A stretch of DNA of 40,235 nt from assembly GCA_030628805.1 (NCBI GenBank), contig DAOVQG010000003.1, forward strand, positions 1 to 40,235. The letters are read 5' to 3'. Positions 8,260 to 15,891 of this stretch are shown one piece after another (the first letter of the stretch is position 1; every line of letters starts with the position of its first letter). Origin of the DNA: JAGMDK01 sp023128695 (GTDB lineage Bacteria; Planctomycetota; Phycisphaerae; UBA1845; Fen-1342). The position numbers and the translations under genes were made by a program. The notes beneath the pieces are model-generated. The model made no database searches. It was not told the origin of the DNA and saw nothing but the letters and a program-made list of their open reading frames with translations.

Positions 8260-8710
8260 AATCGATCACCTCCAGGGGAGAGCGGATCTCCAACGGCCGA
8301 TAGCCTTCCAGAGCGTTGACGGCGTTGTAAAGTCGGATCTTGTCAAAGTGAACGATGTGCCTGAAGTTCCAACTGACAATCAAATCCGCCTCGGCGACGG
8401 TGGCCGCGGCCACGTGCGTGGCATCGTCGGCCCATTGCGGCGCGAGAATGCGCGCGGCGAGGTAAGCGTCACGCAGGGCGAGGACGCGCTCATCCACGGG
8501 TACTAATCGCATGAACGCAAGTAGCGTATCAAAATGCTCTCGCACATGATCCGGCGCCAGGGCTATTTCCCGCCGTGTTACATCCGAGACAAGTAGGAGA
8601 AAACGCCCAGCCCGCGCGAGGTCGAAAAAGGACTTGCTGGGCGTTTCGAACTCCTCGTCGAATACTCCGCCGAATACCGACGTGTCGATATAGGCGCTCT
8701 GTGTTCTCAT
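8240..8710 (-). CDS. PIN-domain (VapC-like) ribonuclease toxin
   Basis: 156 aa from the ATG at 8710; a GTG four codons upstream (8722) is an alternative. Conserved acidic PIN residues are visible: the first Asp in AYIDTSVFGG, Glu in RREIALA, and the Asp of DDATHVAAATVAEADLIVSWNFRH. PIN toxins are Mg-dependent RNases acting on tRNA or rRNA. The gene overlaps the 62-aa downstream partner, which suggests a toxin-antitoxin module. Subfamily membership (the VFGGVFDEEF type) is from memory. Confidence 0.8.
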   Translation of the reverse strand: MRTQSAYIDTSVFGGVFDEEFETPSKSFFDLARAGRFLLLVSDVTRREIALAPDHVREHFDTLLAFMRLVPVDERVLALRDAYLAARILAPQWADDATHVAAATVAEADLIVSWNFRHIVHFDKIRLYNAVNALEGYRPLEIRSPLEVIDYENEDV

Positions 8711-8818
8711 CTCCAGTCCCACGGCGGTACGAACTGCCTGCCCCGGATCCCATGTGGACCGACATGCCCGTCCGCCATCACGGATTATACATCAAGGACC
8801 ATGCTGGTAGAAGCCGTA

Positions 8819-8893
8819 GTGTGCTACTGCTCTTGAGCAGAGTGTTCTTCGGACGTCAACAGCTTGGGCACTGCTCAAGAGCAGTGGCACACG
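8819..8893. repeat. GTGCCACTGCT inverted-repeat element, copy 2
   Basis: Left arm 8821-8840 (GTGCTACTGCTCTTGAGCAG) and right arm 8868-8890 are inverted, each nearly palindromic around CTCTTGAG / CTCAAGAG. It lies between the PIN gene and the 3' end of the molybdenum hydroxylase gene. The rest of 8711-8937 shows no gene. Confidence 0.75.
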
Positions 8894-8937
8894 ACACAGC
8901 CACCAGCGAAGATTAGTCATACCGCCGACGCCGGCGT

Positions 8938-11900
8938 TCAGGTCGATTGGGACACCTCAGTCGGCTTCTTATCTCGCAGTGCCTTTAAGATCTTCTCCGG
9001 CGTAATCGGCAAATCCTTGATCCAGACGCCGGTGGCGTTGGCGATGGCGTGGGCGACGGCGCCTAGGACGGGGAGGGTGCTGCCTTCGCCGATTTCCTTG
9101 GCGCCGTAGGGGCCGCGGGGCTCGTAGGAATCTACAATCCCGCTGAAAATCTCCGGGGCGTCCTTGATCGTCATGATCAAATAGCCGTGCAGGTTCGGGT
9201 TCTGGAGCTGGCCGCGTTCGTCGAACTGGACGTCTTCATAGAGAACTTCGCCGGCACCCATCACGATCGCGCCCTCGACCTGGCCGTGGACCGCGCGCGG
9301 GTTGATCGGCGTGCCGCAGTCGTGGTAGTCGGTGAAGCGGTCGATCTTCACCTTGCCGGTCTCCAGGTCGACCGACAGCTCACAGACCGAGGTGCCGAAA
9401 GAATACGCCGGGCTGGTGCCGACCGTGGCGCCTTTGTAGTCGCCGCCGAGGCCGTCGGGGGGTTTGTAGCAGCCGGTGCCGACCAGGGGGCCATTTTCGT
9501 TGAAATACTGGCGGGCGACCTCCTCCCAGGGGACGCTGTGCGACTCGTCGATTGACGATTGATGATTGACGATTGACGATTGGGGAGGGGTGGAGATTGA
9601 CGATTGACGATTGACGATTGACGATTGGGCATCCGGCGCGGCTTGCGCGTATATCTTGCCGCCGTGGGCGATTACCTCGGATTCGGCGCAGTCGAGCAGT
9701 TTGGCGGCGTAGGGACGCATCTTGTCAACCACGGCGACGGCGGCTCGCGATACGGCGTGGCCGGCCATCAAGGTGACACGCGACGAATATGAGCCTAAAT
9801 CGAGCGGGGAGATGTCGCTGTCCTCGCTGCGGATGCGCATCCGCGAGACGGGGATGCCCAGCGACTCGGCACACATCTGCGTCAGGACCGTGTCGCTGCC
9901 TTGGCCGATCTCGGCGGCGCCGATCAGCAGCACCGCTGCCATACCGTCTTCGCTGATTTTCACGATCGCGTTGGCGTGCGGGAAGATTGAGCGTTTTTGG
10001 AAGTGTTCACGCGGTTTTTCGTGCGAAAGCTGGACCTGGCCACGATAGATGCAGTAACCCGCGCCGGAGACGAAGCCGCCGCAGCCGACGCCGATGCCTC
10101 TGGCGAGCGAAGTGGCACGGGCGTGTCGCCCGTGATCCACCGGCTGGAAGCCGGTGCCACATTTACTTTTCACCGGCTGGAAGCCGGTGCCACACTTGCT
10201 TTCCTCCGGCAAGTTGCCGGTGCCACATTTACTTTCCACCGGCTGGAAGCCGGTGCCACACTTCTGGTACTTCTCTTTCCAACCACTCTTGGCTTCGACC
10301 GCGTCGAGGGTGGCGCGGAACTCGCAACTGCCGATGTCCAAATCGTTGACCGTCATCGTGTTGGGCGTCATGGCGTTGCGGCGACGGATTTCGATCGGGT
10401 CGATGCCCAACTCGTCCGCAACCATGCTCAACAGGCACTCGAACGCGAAGCGCGGCTGGGGCACGCCGTGGCCGCGCATGGCCCCACAGGCCGGCTTGTT
10501 GGTCATCACGCGGAAGCCGTCATAGCGGTAGTTGGGGATGTGGTAGAGCGTGGGCATCAAGCTGCCGGCGTAGTAGGCGGTCGCGACGCCGAAGGATGAA
10601 TAGGCCCCGCCATCGAGGTATATTTCGTTCTTAAAGGCTAAGATTTTGCCGTCGCGGTCGATGCCGAGCTTCATTTTCATATGTTGTTTGTGTCGGCCGC
10701 GGCCGTAGTGGAACATTTCCTCGCGAGAATAGATCATTTTGACTGGCCGCCCGGTCTGCCGGCTGAGGAGGGCCGCGCAGATGTCGAGCGGGCTGGTGGC
10801 GGCCTTACCGCCGAAGCCGCCGCCGACGGCCGGGCGGATTATGCGGATCTTGCCGAGCGGGATGTGCAGGACGTGGGCCATCATGTACTGCACGTAATGC
10901 GGCACCTGCGTGGAGCTGTACAGCACGAGCGTGCCGTCGTGGTCCCAGATGGCCAGAGAGGCGTGCGGCTCGAGCGGCGATTGGTACACGTTGTTGCCGA
11001 CGAACGTCTCTTCCCGCACGTAATGCGACTCGGCGAAGCCCTTTTCGACGTCGCCGAAGTTCTGCTCGACGTGGGTGTTGATGTTGTTCTTGTAGCGCCC
11101 GTGGATCAACGGGGCTCCGTCGGCAACGGCCGCCAGGGGATCGAGAATGACAGGCAGTTCTTCGTATTCGACCTCGATCAGCGTGAGTGCCTTCTCCGCT
11201 GTTTTCTCATCGATGGCCGCCACGGCCGCCACGGGATCGCCGACGTGGCGGACCTTTTCCTTGGCCAGCACGTGCTCGTCGTAGCGGGCGGGCGAGACGC
11301 CGTACATGGTGTCGGTCACGTCCGCGCCGGTGAGGACGGCGAGCACGCCCTCGAGGGCTTTGGCTTTCGAGACGTCAACGCGTTTGAGCTTACCATGGGC
11401 CACGGCGGAGCCGAGGATCTTGCCGTGGATCATGTTCGGCAGCACGATGTCGGCGGTGTATTGGGCCCGCCCAGTGACCTTGTCGGCGGCATCGACCCGG
11501 GGAATCGAGATCCCGACAGTTGTGTGCGATTGACGATTGACGATTGACGATTGACGATTGGAATGGGCGGATTCGTTGTCTTCCGAATTCGTGCCATTGT
11601 GTTGTTGATCGTTAGCTTTTGCGCTCGTACCGTTGTCGCTGTATTTCTTCCAGTTCTGGACGGCGCGGAGGATACCGGTGTAGCCGGTGCAGCGGCAGAG
11701 GTTGCCGGAGAGAGCTTCCTTGATTTCCTCGGTGCTGGGATCGGGGTTCTTGTTGAGCAAAGCGGTCGCGGAGATGACCATCCCCGGCGTGCAGAAGCCA
11801 CATTGGATGCCGCCTTCATGCACGAACGCCTTCTGGAGCGGGGTGAGTTGGGCGGCACCATCGTCGCCACTAGTTACGCAGGCGAGGCCTTCGATCGTGG

Positions 11901-12120
11901 TGATGGCCTTACTCTCCATCTCGGCGGCGAGCAGGAGGCAACTGTTCATGGCCTCGCCATCGACCAGGACCGAGCAGGCCCCGCAGTCGCCGACGTTGCA
12001 ACCCTTCTTTGTGCCGGTTAGATGCAGCTTGTCGCGCAGGACGTCGAGCAGAGTGTCACTCGGCTCGACGGCGACGGTGTGTGTATTGCCGTTGATCGTC
12101 AGTTTCCGCACGACCGCCAT
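8938..12120 (-). CDS. molybdenum hydroxylase, fused [2Fe-2S] and Mo-binding subunits (xanthine dehydrogenase family)
   Basis: 1060 aa from ATG 12120, with GGAGGT before it; its start overlaps the upstream FAD-subunit stop (TGATG). Residues 1-165 form the two-[2Fe-2S] small subunit: GCNVGDCGACSVLVDG...C, then QCGFCTPGM...LCRCTGY. Residues from about 195 form the molybdopterin-binding large subunit, with VGGGFGGKAATSP, REEMF, GAMRGHG and GQGSDTV, and the catalytic Glu in the C-terminal KEIGEGSTLP. The enzyme would hydroxylate or dehydroxylate an aromatic or N-heterocyclic substrate. Fusion of small and large subunits is less common than separate genes. Three in-frame repeat insertions are visible: NRQSSIVNRQS in the linker, four KCGTGFQPV-type units (about residues 617-661), and two QSSIVN blocks near 830-860. 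It could feed the benzoyl-CoA pathway; substrate unknown. Confidence 0.85.
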   Translation of the reverse strand: MAVVRKLTINGNTHTVAVEPSDTLLDVLRDKLHLTGTKKGCNVGDCGACSVLVDGEAMNSCLLLAAEMESKAITTIEGLACVTSGDDGAAQLTPLQKAFVHEGGIQCGFCTPGMVISATALLNKNPDPSTEEIKEALSGNLCRCTGYTGILRAVQNWKKYSDNGTSAKANDQQHNGTNSEDNESAHSNRQSSIVNRQSHTTVGISIPRVDAADKVTGRAQYTADIVLPNMIHGKILGSAVAHGKLKRVDVSKAKALEGVLAVLTGADVTDTMYGVSPARYDEHVLAKEKVRHVGDPVAAVAAIDEKTAEKALTLIEVEYEELPVILDPLAAVADGAPLIHGRYKNNINTHVEQNFGDVEKGFAESHYVREETFVGNNVYQSPLEPHASLAIWDHDGTLVLYSSTQVPHYVQYMMAHVLHIPLGKIRIIRPAVGGGFGGKAATSPLDICAALLSRQTGRPVKMIYSREEMFHYGRGRHKQHMKMKLGIDRDGKILAFKNEIYLDGGAYSSFGVATAYYAGSLMPTLYHIPNYRYDGFRVMTNKPACGAMRGHGVPQPRFAFECLLSMVADELGIDPIEIRRRNAMTPNTMTVNDLDIGSCEFRATLDAVEAKSGWKEKYQKCGTGFQPVESKCGTGNLPEESKCGTGFQPVKSKCGTGFQPVDHGRHARATSLARGIGVGCGGFVSGAGYCIYRGQVQLSHEKPREHFQKRSIFPHANAIVKISEDGMAAVLLIGAAEIGQGSDTVLTQMCAESLGIPVSRMRIRSEDSDISPLDLGSYSSRVTLMAGHAVSRAAVAVVDKMRPYAAKLLDCAESEVIAHGGKIYAQAAPDAQSSIVNRQSSISTPPQSSIVNHQSSIDESHSVPWEEVARQYFNENGPLVGTGCYKPPDGLGGDYKGATVGTSPAYSFGTSVCELSVDLETGKVKIDRFTDYHDCGTPINPRAVHGQVEGAIVMGAGEVLYEDVQFDERGQLQNPNLHGYLIMTIKDAPEIFSGIVDSYEPRGPYGAKEIGEGSTLPVLGAVAHAIANATGVWIKDLPITPEKILKALRDKKPTEVSQST
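9548..9628. repeat. heptamer array (ATTGACG)n inside the Mo-hydroxylase CDS, two blocks
   Basis: Two blocks of ATTGACG units, 9548-9581 and 9594-9628, are separated by GGGGAGGGGTGGAG. Read on the coding (minus) strand they give in-frame QSSIVNRQSSI and QSSIVNHQSSI, a stretch foreign to the family. Confidence 0.85.
10138..10268. repeat. four tandem 33-bp GTGFQPV repeats inside the Mo-hydroxylase CDS
   Basis: Four units start at 10138, 10171, 10204 and 10237. Each contains a CACCGGCTGGAAGCCGGTG palindrome (the third has CTCCGGCAAGTTGCCGGTG, with compensating changes). 33 bp equals 11 codons, so the frame is kept; the coding strand reads KCGTGFQPVES-type units. A further palindrome (CACGGGCGTGTCGCCCGTG, about 10116-10134) adjoins it and encodes HGRHARAT. 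Confidence 0.9.
11526..11560. repeat. heptamer array (ATTGACG)n in the linker of the Mo-hydroxylase CDS
   Basis: About five ATTGACG units. On the coding strand they read NRQSSIVNRQS, between the [2Fe-2S] domain and the Mo domain, the place most tolerant of insertion. Confidence 0.85.
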
Positions 12121-12998
12121 CACTGCACCTCCTTGGCCCGCCGACAGGCAGTGGTCAACGCCCGCAGGGTCAATGTTCCCACCAGTTCACGACGGAAGTC
12201 GGCCGAGCCGCGTATGTCGGAGATCGGTTCCGCCGCGCTGCCGGCGACTTCCGCCGCGGCGCGAAAAGCGTCCGCGCTGGCCGGCTGGCCGATCAGTTTC
12301 GACCCGGCTGCCGCGATCAGTTTGGGGATGGGGGCCACGGCGCCGAGCACGATGCGGGCGTCTCGTACGGTGCCGTCGCTCTTGAGTAACAGGCTGGCGG
12401 CGATGGCGGCGACCGCGATGGTGTTGCCATCGCGTAACCCGAAACGAGCGTAGGCAGCTCCAAAGCCGGGCGGCGGTTGGGGGACGTGAACGGTGGTTAG
12501 GATTTCGGTCTCTTGCCGAACGGTTTCGCGCGGGCCTACGAAGAACTCAGCCAGCGGTACGTCACGCACTCCGTCCGCCGACCAGAGCGTGACCGCGGCG
12601 TTCATCGCGGTCAGGATGGGAGGCAGATCGGCACACGGCACAGCGCTGGCGATGTTGCCGCCGACCGTGGCGACGTTGCGAATCTGCGGGGCCGCCATCT
12701 TGCTGGTCGCGTCCAGCAGAGGCGAAAAACGCTCGCGGACGATTGGTGAGCCGCCGAGTTGCGTGATGGTCGTCAGCGCCCCGACGTGCAAATCGCCGTT
12801 CTCCTTGGATATCCCATGCAGCGCGTCGATGCGTTTGATCGAAACCAGATGATCGACGCGAATCCGGCCAGTTTTCAGGTCAACGAGCAGGTCCGTGCCG
12901 CCTGCCAGCAAGCGGGCATTTGGCCCGTAGCGCGCCAGCACGGCCCCCGCCTCCTCCAGCGTGGCAGCATCGTGAAGTTCAATGTCCGGTATGTACAC
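12120..12998 (-). CDS. FAD-binding subunit of molybdenum hydroxylase (CoxM/XdhB family)
   Basis: 292 aa from GTG 12998, with GGAGG six bases before it on the minus strand. FAD-binding motifs are LLAGGTDLLVDLK near residue 35 and ATVGGNIASAVPCADL near 110. It passes electrons from the [2Fe-2S]/Mo protein to NAD or another acceptor. The gene directly precedes the fused subunit gene with overlapping stop and start, so together they make a complete enzyme. The subunit lacks the roughly 40-residue Cys-rich loop that holds the extra [4Fe-4S] cluster in 4-hydroxybenzoyl-CoA reductase HcrB, which argues against that specific assignment. Confidence 0.85.
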   Translation of the reverse strand: MYIPDIELHDAATLEEAGAVLARYGPNARLLAGGTDLLVDLKTGRIRVDHLVSIKRIDALHGISKENGDLHVGALTTITQLGGSPIVRERFSPLLDATSKMAAPQIRNVATVGGNIASAVPCADLPPILTAMNAAVTLWSADGVRDVPLAEFFVGPRETVRQETEILTTVHVPQPPPGFGAAYARFGLRDGNTIAVAAIAASLLLKSDGTVRDARIVLGAVAPIPKLIAAAGSKLIGQPASADAFRAAAEVAGSAAEPISDIRGSADFRRELVGTLTLRALTTACRRAKEVQ

Positions 12999-13016
12999 GA
13001 CCTACCTCCAGAGCAT

Positions 13017-13682
13017 TTATATTGCGGATTTCCCGAGCAGGCCTTGAAGAAACTGCGCTGCGAGCTGGTTGGCCACGCCCGTCGGTGAGCGGCCGTGCCG
13101 CGGGTCGTACCAGCGGTAGAGCCAGTTCAACATGCCGAACAGGGACATGGTGGCCACGTGCCGATCGAGAGTGCCGTCGTGCACGTACACGTCACCGATA
13201 CGGTCAATGATGCCGCGCGTCAGGTCGTAGTACTCGCGGCGAATCCGGCGCGTCTCCTCATAACTGTCGCCCGTCAGCGAATCGAGCTCATGCGAGCAGA
13301 CTTTGAGGGCGGCCATGTTGGTGGCGAAGTAGCCAACGTGGGTGCGGATCATCACCCGCAACTGCTCGATTGGGTCGCTCACACCAAGCAGCTTCTCCCG
13401 CAGGCTGCTGACGAGCGAGCTGAACGTGCGGAACTGGATCAGGAAGAGCATTTTCTCCTTGCTGTCGAAATAGTAATACAGCCCCGCGAGGCTCACGCCG
13501 GCCGCCTTGGCGACCGCCCGCATCGAGGCTCGTTCGTACCCGGCGTGGGCCATCAAGCCAGTGGCGGCTTCCAGGATCTGGTTGAGACGCTCGTCGTAAC
13601 TAGTGGAAGCATGATCGGTTAGGCCATGGAGGGGCGCCGGCCGCGGCGATTCGAACGCGTGTTCGGGTTTCTCGGGCCTCAT
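13017..13682 (-). CDS. TetR/AcrR-family transcriptional regulator
   Basis: 221 aa, ATG at 13682. The N-terminal helix-turn-helix spans about residues 30-78 (ILEAATGLMAHAGYERASMRAVAKAAGVSLAGLYYYF), a classic TetR signature; the C-terminal half is a helical ligand-binding domain of the acyl-CoA-responsive KstR2/FadR-like type by general look. It is transcribed divergently from the oah operon and in the same direction as the molybdenum hydroxylase genes, 18 bases before the FAD subunit gene, so it probably heads that operon. It may sense an aromatic acyl-CoA and control both directions through the palindrome at 13871-13888. The ligand is inference. Confidence 0.85.
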   Translation of the reverse strand: MRPEKPEHAFESPRPAPLHGLTDHASTSYDERLNQILEAATGLMAHAGYERASMRAVAKAAGVSLAGLYYYFDSKEKMLFLIQFRTFSSLVSSLREKLLGVSDPIEQLRVMIRTHVGYFATNMAALKVCSHELDSLTGDSYEETRRIRREYYDLTRGIIDRIGDVYVHDGTLDRHVATMSLFGMLNWLYRWYDPRHGRSPTGVANQLAAQFLQGLLGKSAI

Positions 13683-13773
13683 GGAACGACCTGCCTGCTG
13701 ATGTCATAATGCCCCGGATATCCAATATGTCCCCCGCGGATCGCACTGTCAACAGATAGTGTCCGAGAAATAC

Positions 13774-13801
13774 TTGACAGCCGTTTCAGTGGCGGGATAA
13801 T
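13774..13801 (+). promoter_or_regulatory. candidate sigma70 promoter of the oah operon
   Basis: TTGACA at 13774-13779, a 16-bp spacer and GATAAT at 13796-13801, in the 264-bp gap between tetR and oah. Transcription would start near 13808, leaving a leader of about 140 nt that contains the palindrome at 13871-13888. Consensus match only. Confidence 0.5.
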
Positions 13802-13870
13802 CGGGTTTCGTAATCAGGTGAGGCACGATGGGGAGCGGTTGAGCGCGATGGTCGCTGCATAACTTGTATT

Positions 13871-13888
13871 CGATCGAACGTTCGTTCG
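13871..13888. promoter_or_regulatory. candidate TetR operator
   Basis: CGATCGAACGTTCGTTCG has a perfect 10-bp palindromic core (CGAACGTTCG) and extends to 18 bp with one mismatched pair. TetR-family regulators often bind GAACGTTCGTTC-like sites. It is the only strong palindrome in the divergent intergenic region. Confidence 0.5.
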
Positions 13889-13946
13889 CCTTTTTTGCCA
13901 CCCTCCTCCACTGCCCAAGCAACCCAACGCCATCGGAGATTGTCAA

Positions 13947-15065
13947 ATGAGCATGTTCCCCACCCAAAACGCCGCGGAACTCGACTTGAAGGAAGTTAAG
14001 TACGAGAAACGTGACTGGGTCGCCCGGGTCGCGATTAACCGGCCCCACAACTACAATGCCTATAGCACGCCCTGCTTGCAGGAGTTGGCCGCCGCCTTCC
14101 AGGACGCTTCCTGGGACGACAGCGTGGCCGTGGTGGTGTTCACGTCCGAAGGGCACCAGGCCTTCTGCACGGGCGGCGATGTCAAGGAGTACCAGCAGGA
14201 GTACACCCAGAAGCCGCGCGACTATTGGAAGTACATGTGCTGCTTCAGGAGCTATATCGAGTCGATGGTCAACTGTGCCAAGCCGGTGATCGCTCGGCTG
14301 AACGGGATGGCCGTCGGCGGCGGCAACGAAAGCCAGCTAGCCTGCGACCTGGCGGCGATGGGCGAGCACGCCTTCATCGCCCAAGTCGGCACCGGCGTCG
14401 GCTCGGTGGCCTGCGGGGGCTCGACCCAGTGGCTGCCCGTGACCGTCGGCGACCGCAAGGCCCGCGGCATCCTGTTCCTCAATCAGCGCTACCAGGCGTT
14501 CACCTCATTGGCGATGGGGCTGGTGAACATCGTCGTGCCGACCGTGAAGGGGCCCGACGGGAATTTCATCACGCAGTTCACCAACGACCGGACGTCCCTG
14601 GCCGACTGGAATACGGACCCGTGGGAGAATCCCTTCGAGACGCGGGCCACGCCGGCGGATATCAAGAAAGCGCTGAAGGGCAAGGACGGGTACTCGATCG
14701 ACCTGTCGCGTCTGGACGAGGTGGTGGCGGACCTGTGCGACCAGGTCGTGAACAAATTCTTCGAGTGCACGCGCTATACCAAGACCCAGGTGAATTACTG
14801 GAAGGAGGCCGCCTGGCACGCGACCGTCGGCCACGGCCGGGATTGGCTGTCCACTCACTATACGTGTCTGGAGCCGCACGAGGGCATGACCGCGTTCGTG
14901 GAAAAGCGCAAGGTGGACTTCATAGGCATGCGGAAACGCATGGCGGACCCGAACGGCTCGAGCGAGTTCCTCTGGGGGCCGTACTCCAAGCAGTGTCCGA
15001 AGTGCGAGGCCAAGGGGATACCGGCCTTCTTCGAGCACTGCGGCAAGTGCGGAGCAAAACTGTAG
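13947..15065 (+). CDS. oah: 6-oxocyclohex-1-ene-1-carbonyl-CoA hydrolase (ring-opening)
   Basis: 372 aa, also known as BamA or BzdY. It adds water and hydrolytically opens the ring of 6-oxocyclohexenecarbonyl-CoA to 3-hydroxypimelyl-CoA, and is the accepted marker of anaerobic benzoyl-CoA degradation. It belongs to the crotonase superfamily; visible family blocks are INRPHNYNAYS, FCTGGDVKEYQ, KPRDYWKYMCCFR, GMAVGGGNESQLACDLAAMG and GVGSVACGGSTQWLP. Length matches the family (about 375-380). The C-terminus carries CPKC...HCGKCG, a four-Cys zinc-ribbon-like end; I cannot say how general that is in the family. First gene of the 22-kb operon. Its stop codon is followed without a gap by a heptamer array. 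Confidence 0.93.
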   Translation: MSMFPTQNAAELDLKEVKYEKRDWVARVAINRPHNYNAYSTPCLQELAAAFQDASWDDSVAVVVFTSEGHQAFCTGGDVKEYQQEYTQKPRDYWKYMCCFRSYIESMVNCAKPVIARLNGMAVGGGNESQLACDLAAMGEHAFIAQVGTGVGSVACGGSTQWLPVTVGDRKARGILFLNQRYQAFTSLAMGLVNIVVPTVKGPDGNFITQFTNDRTSLADWNTDPWENPFETRATPADIKKALKGKDGYSIDLSRLDEVVADLCDQVVNKFFECTRYTKTQVNYWKEAAWHATVGHGRDWLSTHYTCLEPHEGMTAFVEKRKVDFIGMRKRMADPNGSSEFLWGPYSKQCPKCEAKGIPAFFEHCGKCGAKL

Positions 15066-15098
15066 ATTGACGATTTATGATTGACGATTGACGATTGC
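15066..15098. repeat. heptamer array (ATTGACG)n after oah
   Basis: ATTGACG units, one altered to ATTTATG, starting at the base after the oah stop codon TAG. Confidence 0.85.
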
Positions 15099-15111
15099 AG
15101 ATGGGATAAAT

Positions 15112-15855
15112 ATGACACTCGCAGATAAAAATGCCATTGTGACCGGCGGTAGCCTGGGGATTGGGGCGGCGATCGCGCGCGAGCTGGCTCGCCAGGGGGC
15201 CAATGTGGCACTCAATTTCCGCCGACATGATACCGAGGCGAAACAGGTCGTGGCCGACATAGAGGCCATGGGGCGCAAGGGATTGGCGATCAAGGCCGAC
15301 GTGGCCAGCTTTGCCGACGCCGAGCGCATGGTCGGCCAGGTGCGCGAGAGCTTCGGTGGCCTGGACATCCTGGTCAACAACGCCGGCATCAACCGCGACG
15401 GCGTGATCTGGAAGATGACCGAGGAGCAGTGGGACCAGGTGATCGAGACCAACCTGAAGGGCTATTTCAATTATATACACGCTGCCGTGGGGATTTTCCG
15501 CGAGCAGAAGTCCGGCAAGATCGTGAACGTCACTTCGATCAACGGGCTACGCGGCAAGTTCGGGCAGACCAACTATTCCGCCTCCAAGGCCGGCATCATC
15601 GGGCTGACCAAAGCGCTGGCCCGCGAGCTGGGACGCGCGAGCGTTAACGTCAACGCCGTCGCGCCCGGGTTGATCGAGACCGACATGATGAAGGATGCCC
15701 CGCAACAGGTGCTGGACGCGGCGCTGGCGGAGATCGTCCTGGGCCGGTTGGGCAAGCCGGAAGAAGTGGCAGCGGTCGTCGCGTTCTTGTGCAGCGAGGC
15801 CGCCAGGCACATCACCGGACAAGTGATTCAAGTAGACGGCGGACAGTATATCTAA
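15112..15855 (+). CDS. short-chain dehydrogenase/reductase (3-hydroxyacyl-CoA / FabG-like)
   Basis: 247 aa from ATG 15112; the upstream ATG at 15088 is made from repeat DNA and is rejected. Rossmann motif TGGSLGIGAA at residues 11-20, NNAG near 89, and catalytic Ser142, Tyr155 and Lys159 (TSINGLRG...YSASK). Closest in look to FabG and acetoacetyl-CoA reductase. Directly downstream of oah it is the natural candidate to oxidise 3-hydroxypimelyl-CoA to 3-oxopimelyl-CoA, a role proposed for BzdZ in Azoarcus, but a reductase for another beta-oxidation intermediate cannot be excluded. Confidence 0.85.
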   Translation: MTLADKNAIVTGGSLGIGAAIARELARQGANVALNFRRHDTEAKQVVADIEAMGRKGLAIKADVASFADAERMVGQVRESFGGLDILVNNAGINRDGVIWKMTEEQWDQVIETNLKGYFNYIHAAVGIFREQKSGKIVNVTSINGLRGKFGQTNYSASKAGIIGLTKALARELGRASVNVNAVAPGLIETDMMKDAPQQVLDAALAEIVLGRLGKPEEVAAVVAFLCSEAARHITGQVIQVDGGQYI

Positions 15856-15880
15856 ATTGACGATTTATGATTGACGATTG
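15856..15880. repeat. heptamer array (ATTGACG)n after the SDR gene
   Basis: Begins at the base after the TAA stop and includes the same ATTTATG variant unit as the array after oah. Followed at once by GGAGG, the ribosome binding site of the next gene. Confidence 0.8.
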
Positions 15881-15891
15881 CGGAGGAAAAC

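Noticed and set aside
8938..12998. 4-hydroxybenzoyl-CoA reductase (hcrABC)
   Set aside because: The FAD subunit lacks the extra Cys-rich [4Fe-4S] loop of HcrB, and small and large subunits are fused; only the general family is supported.
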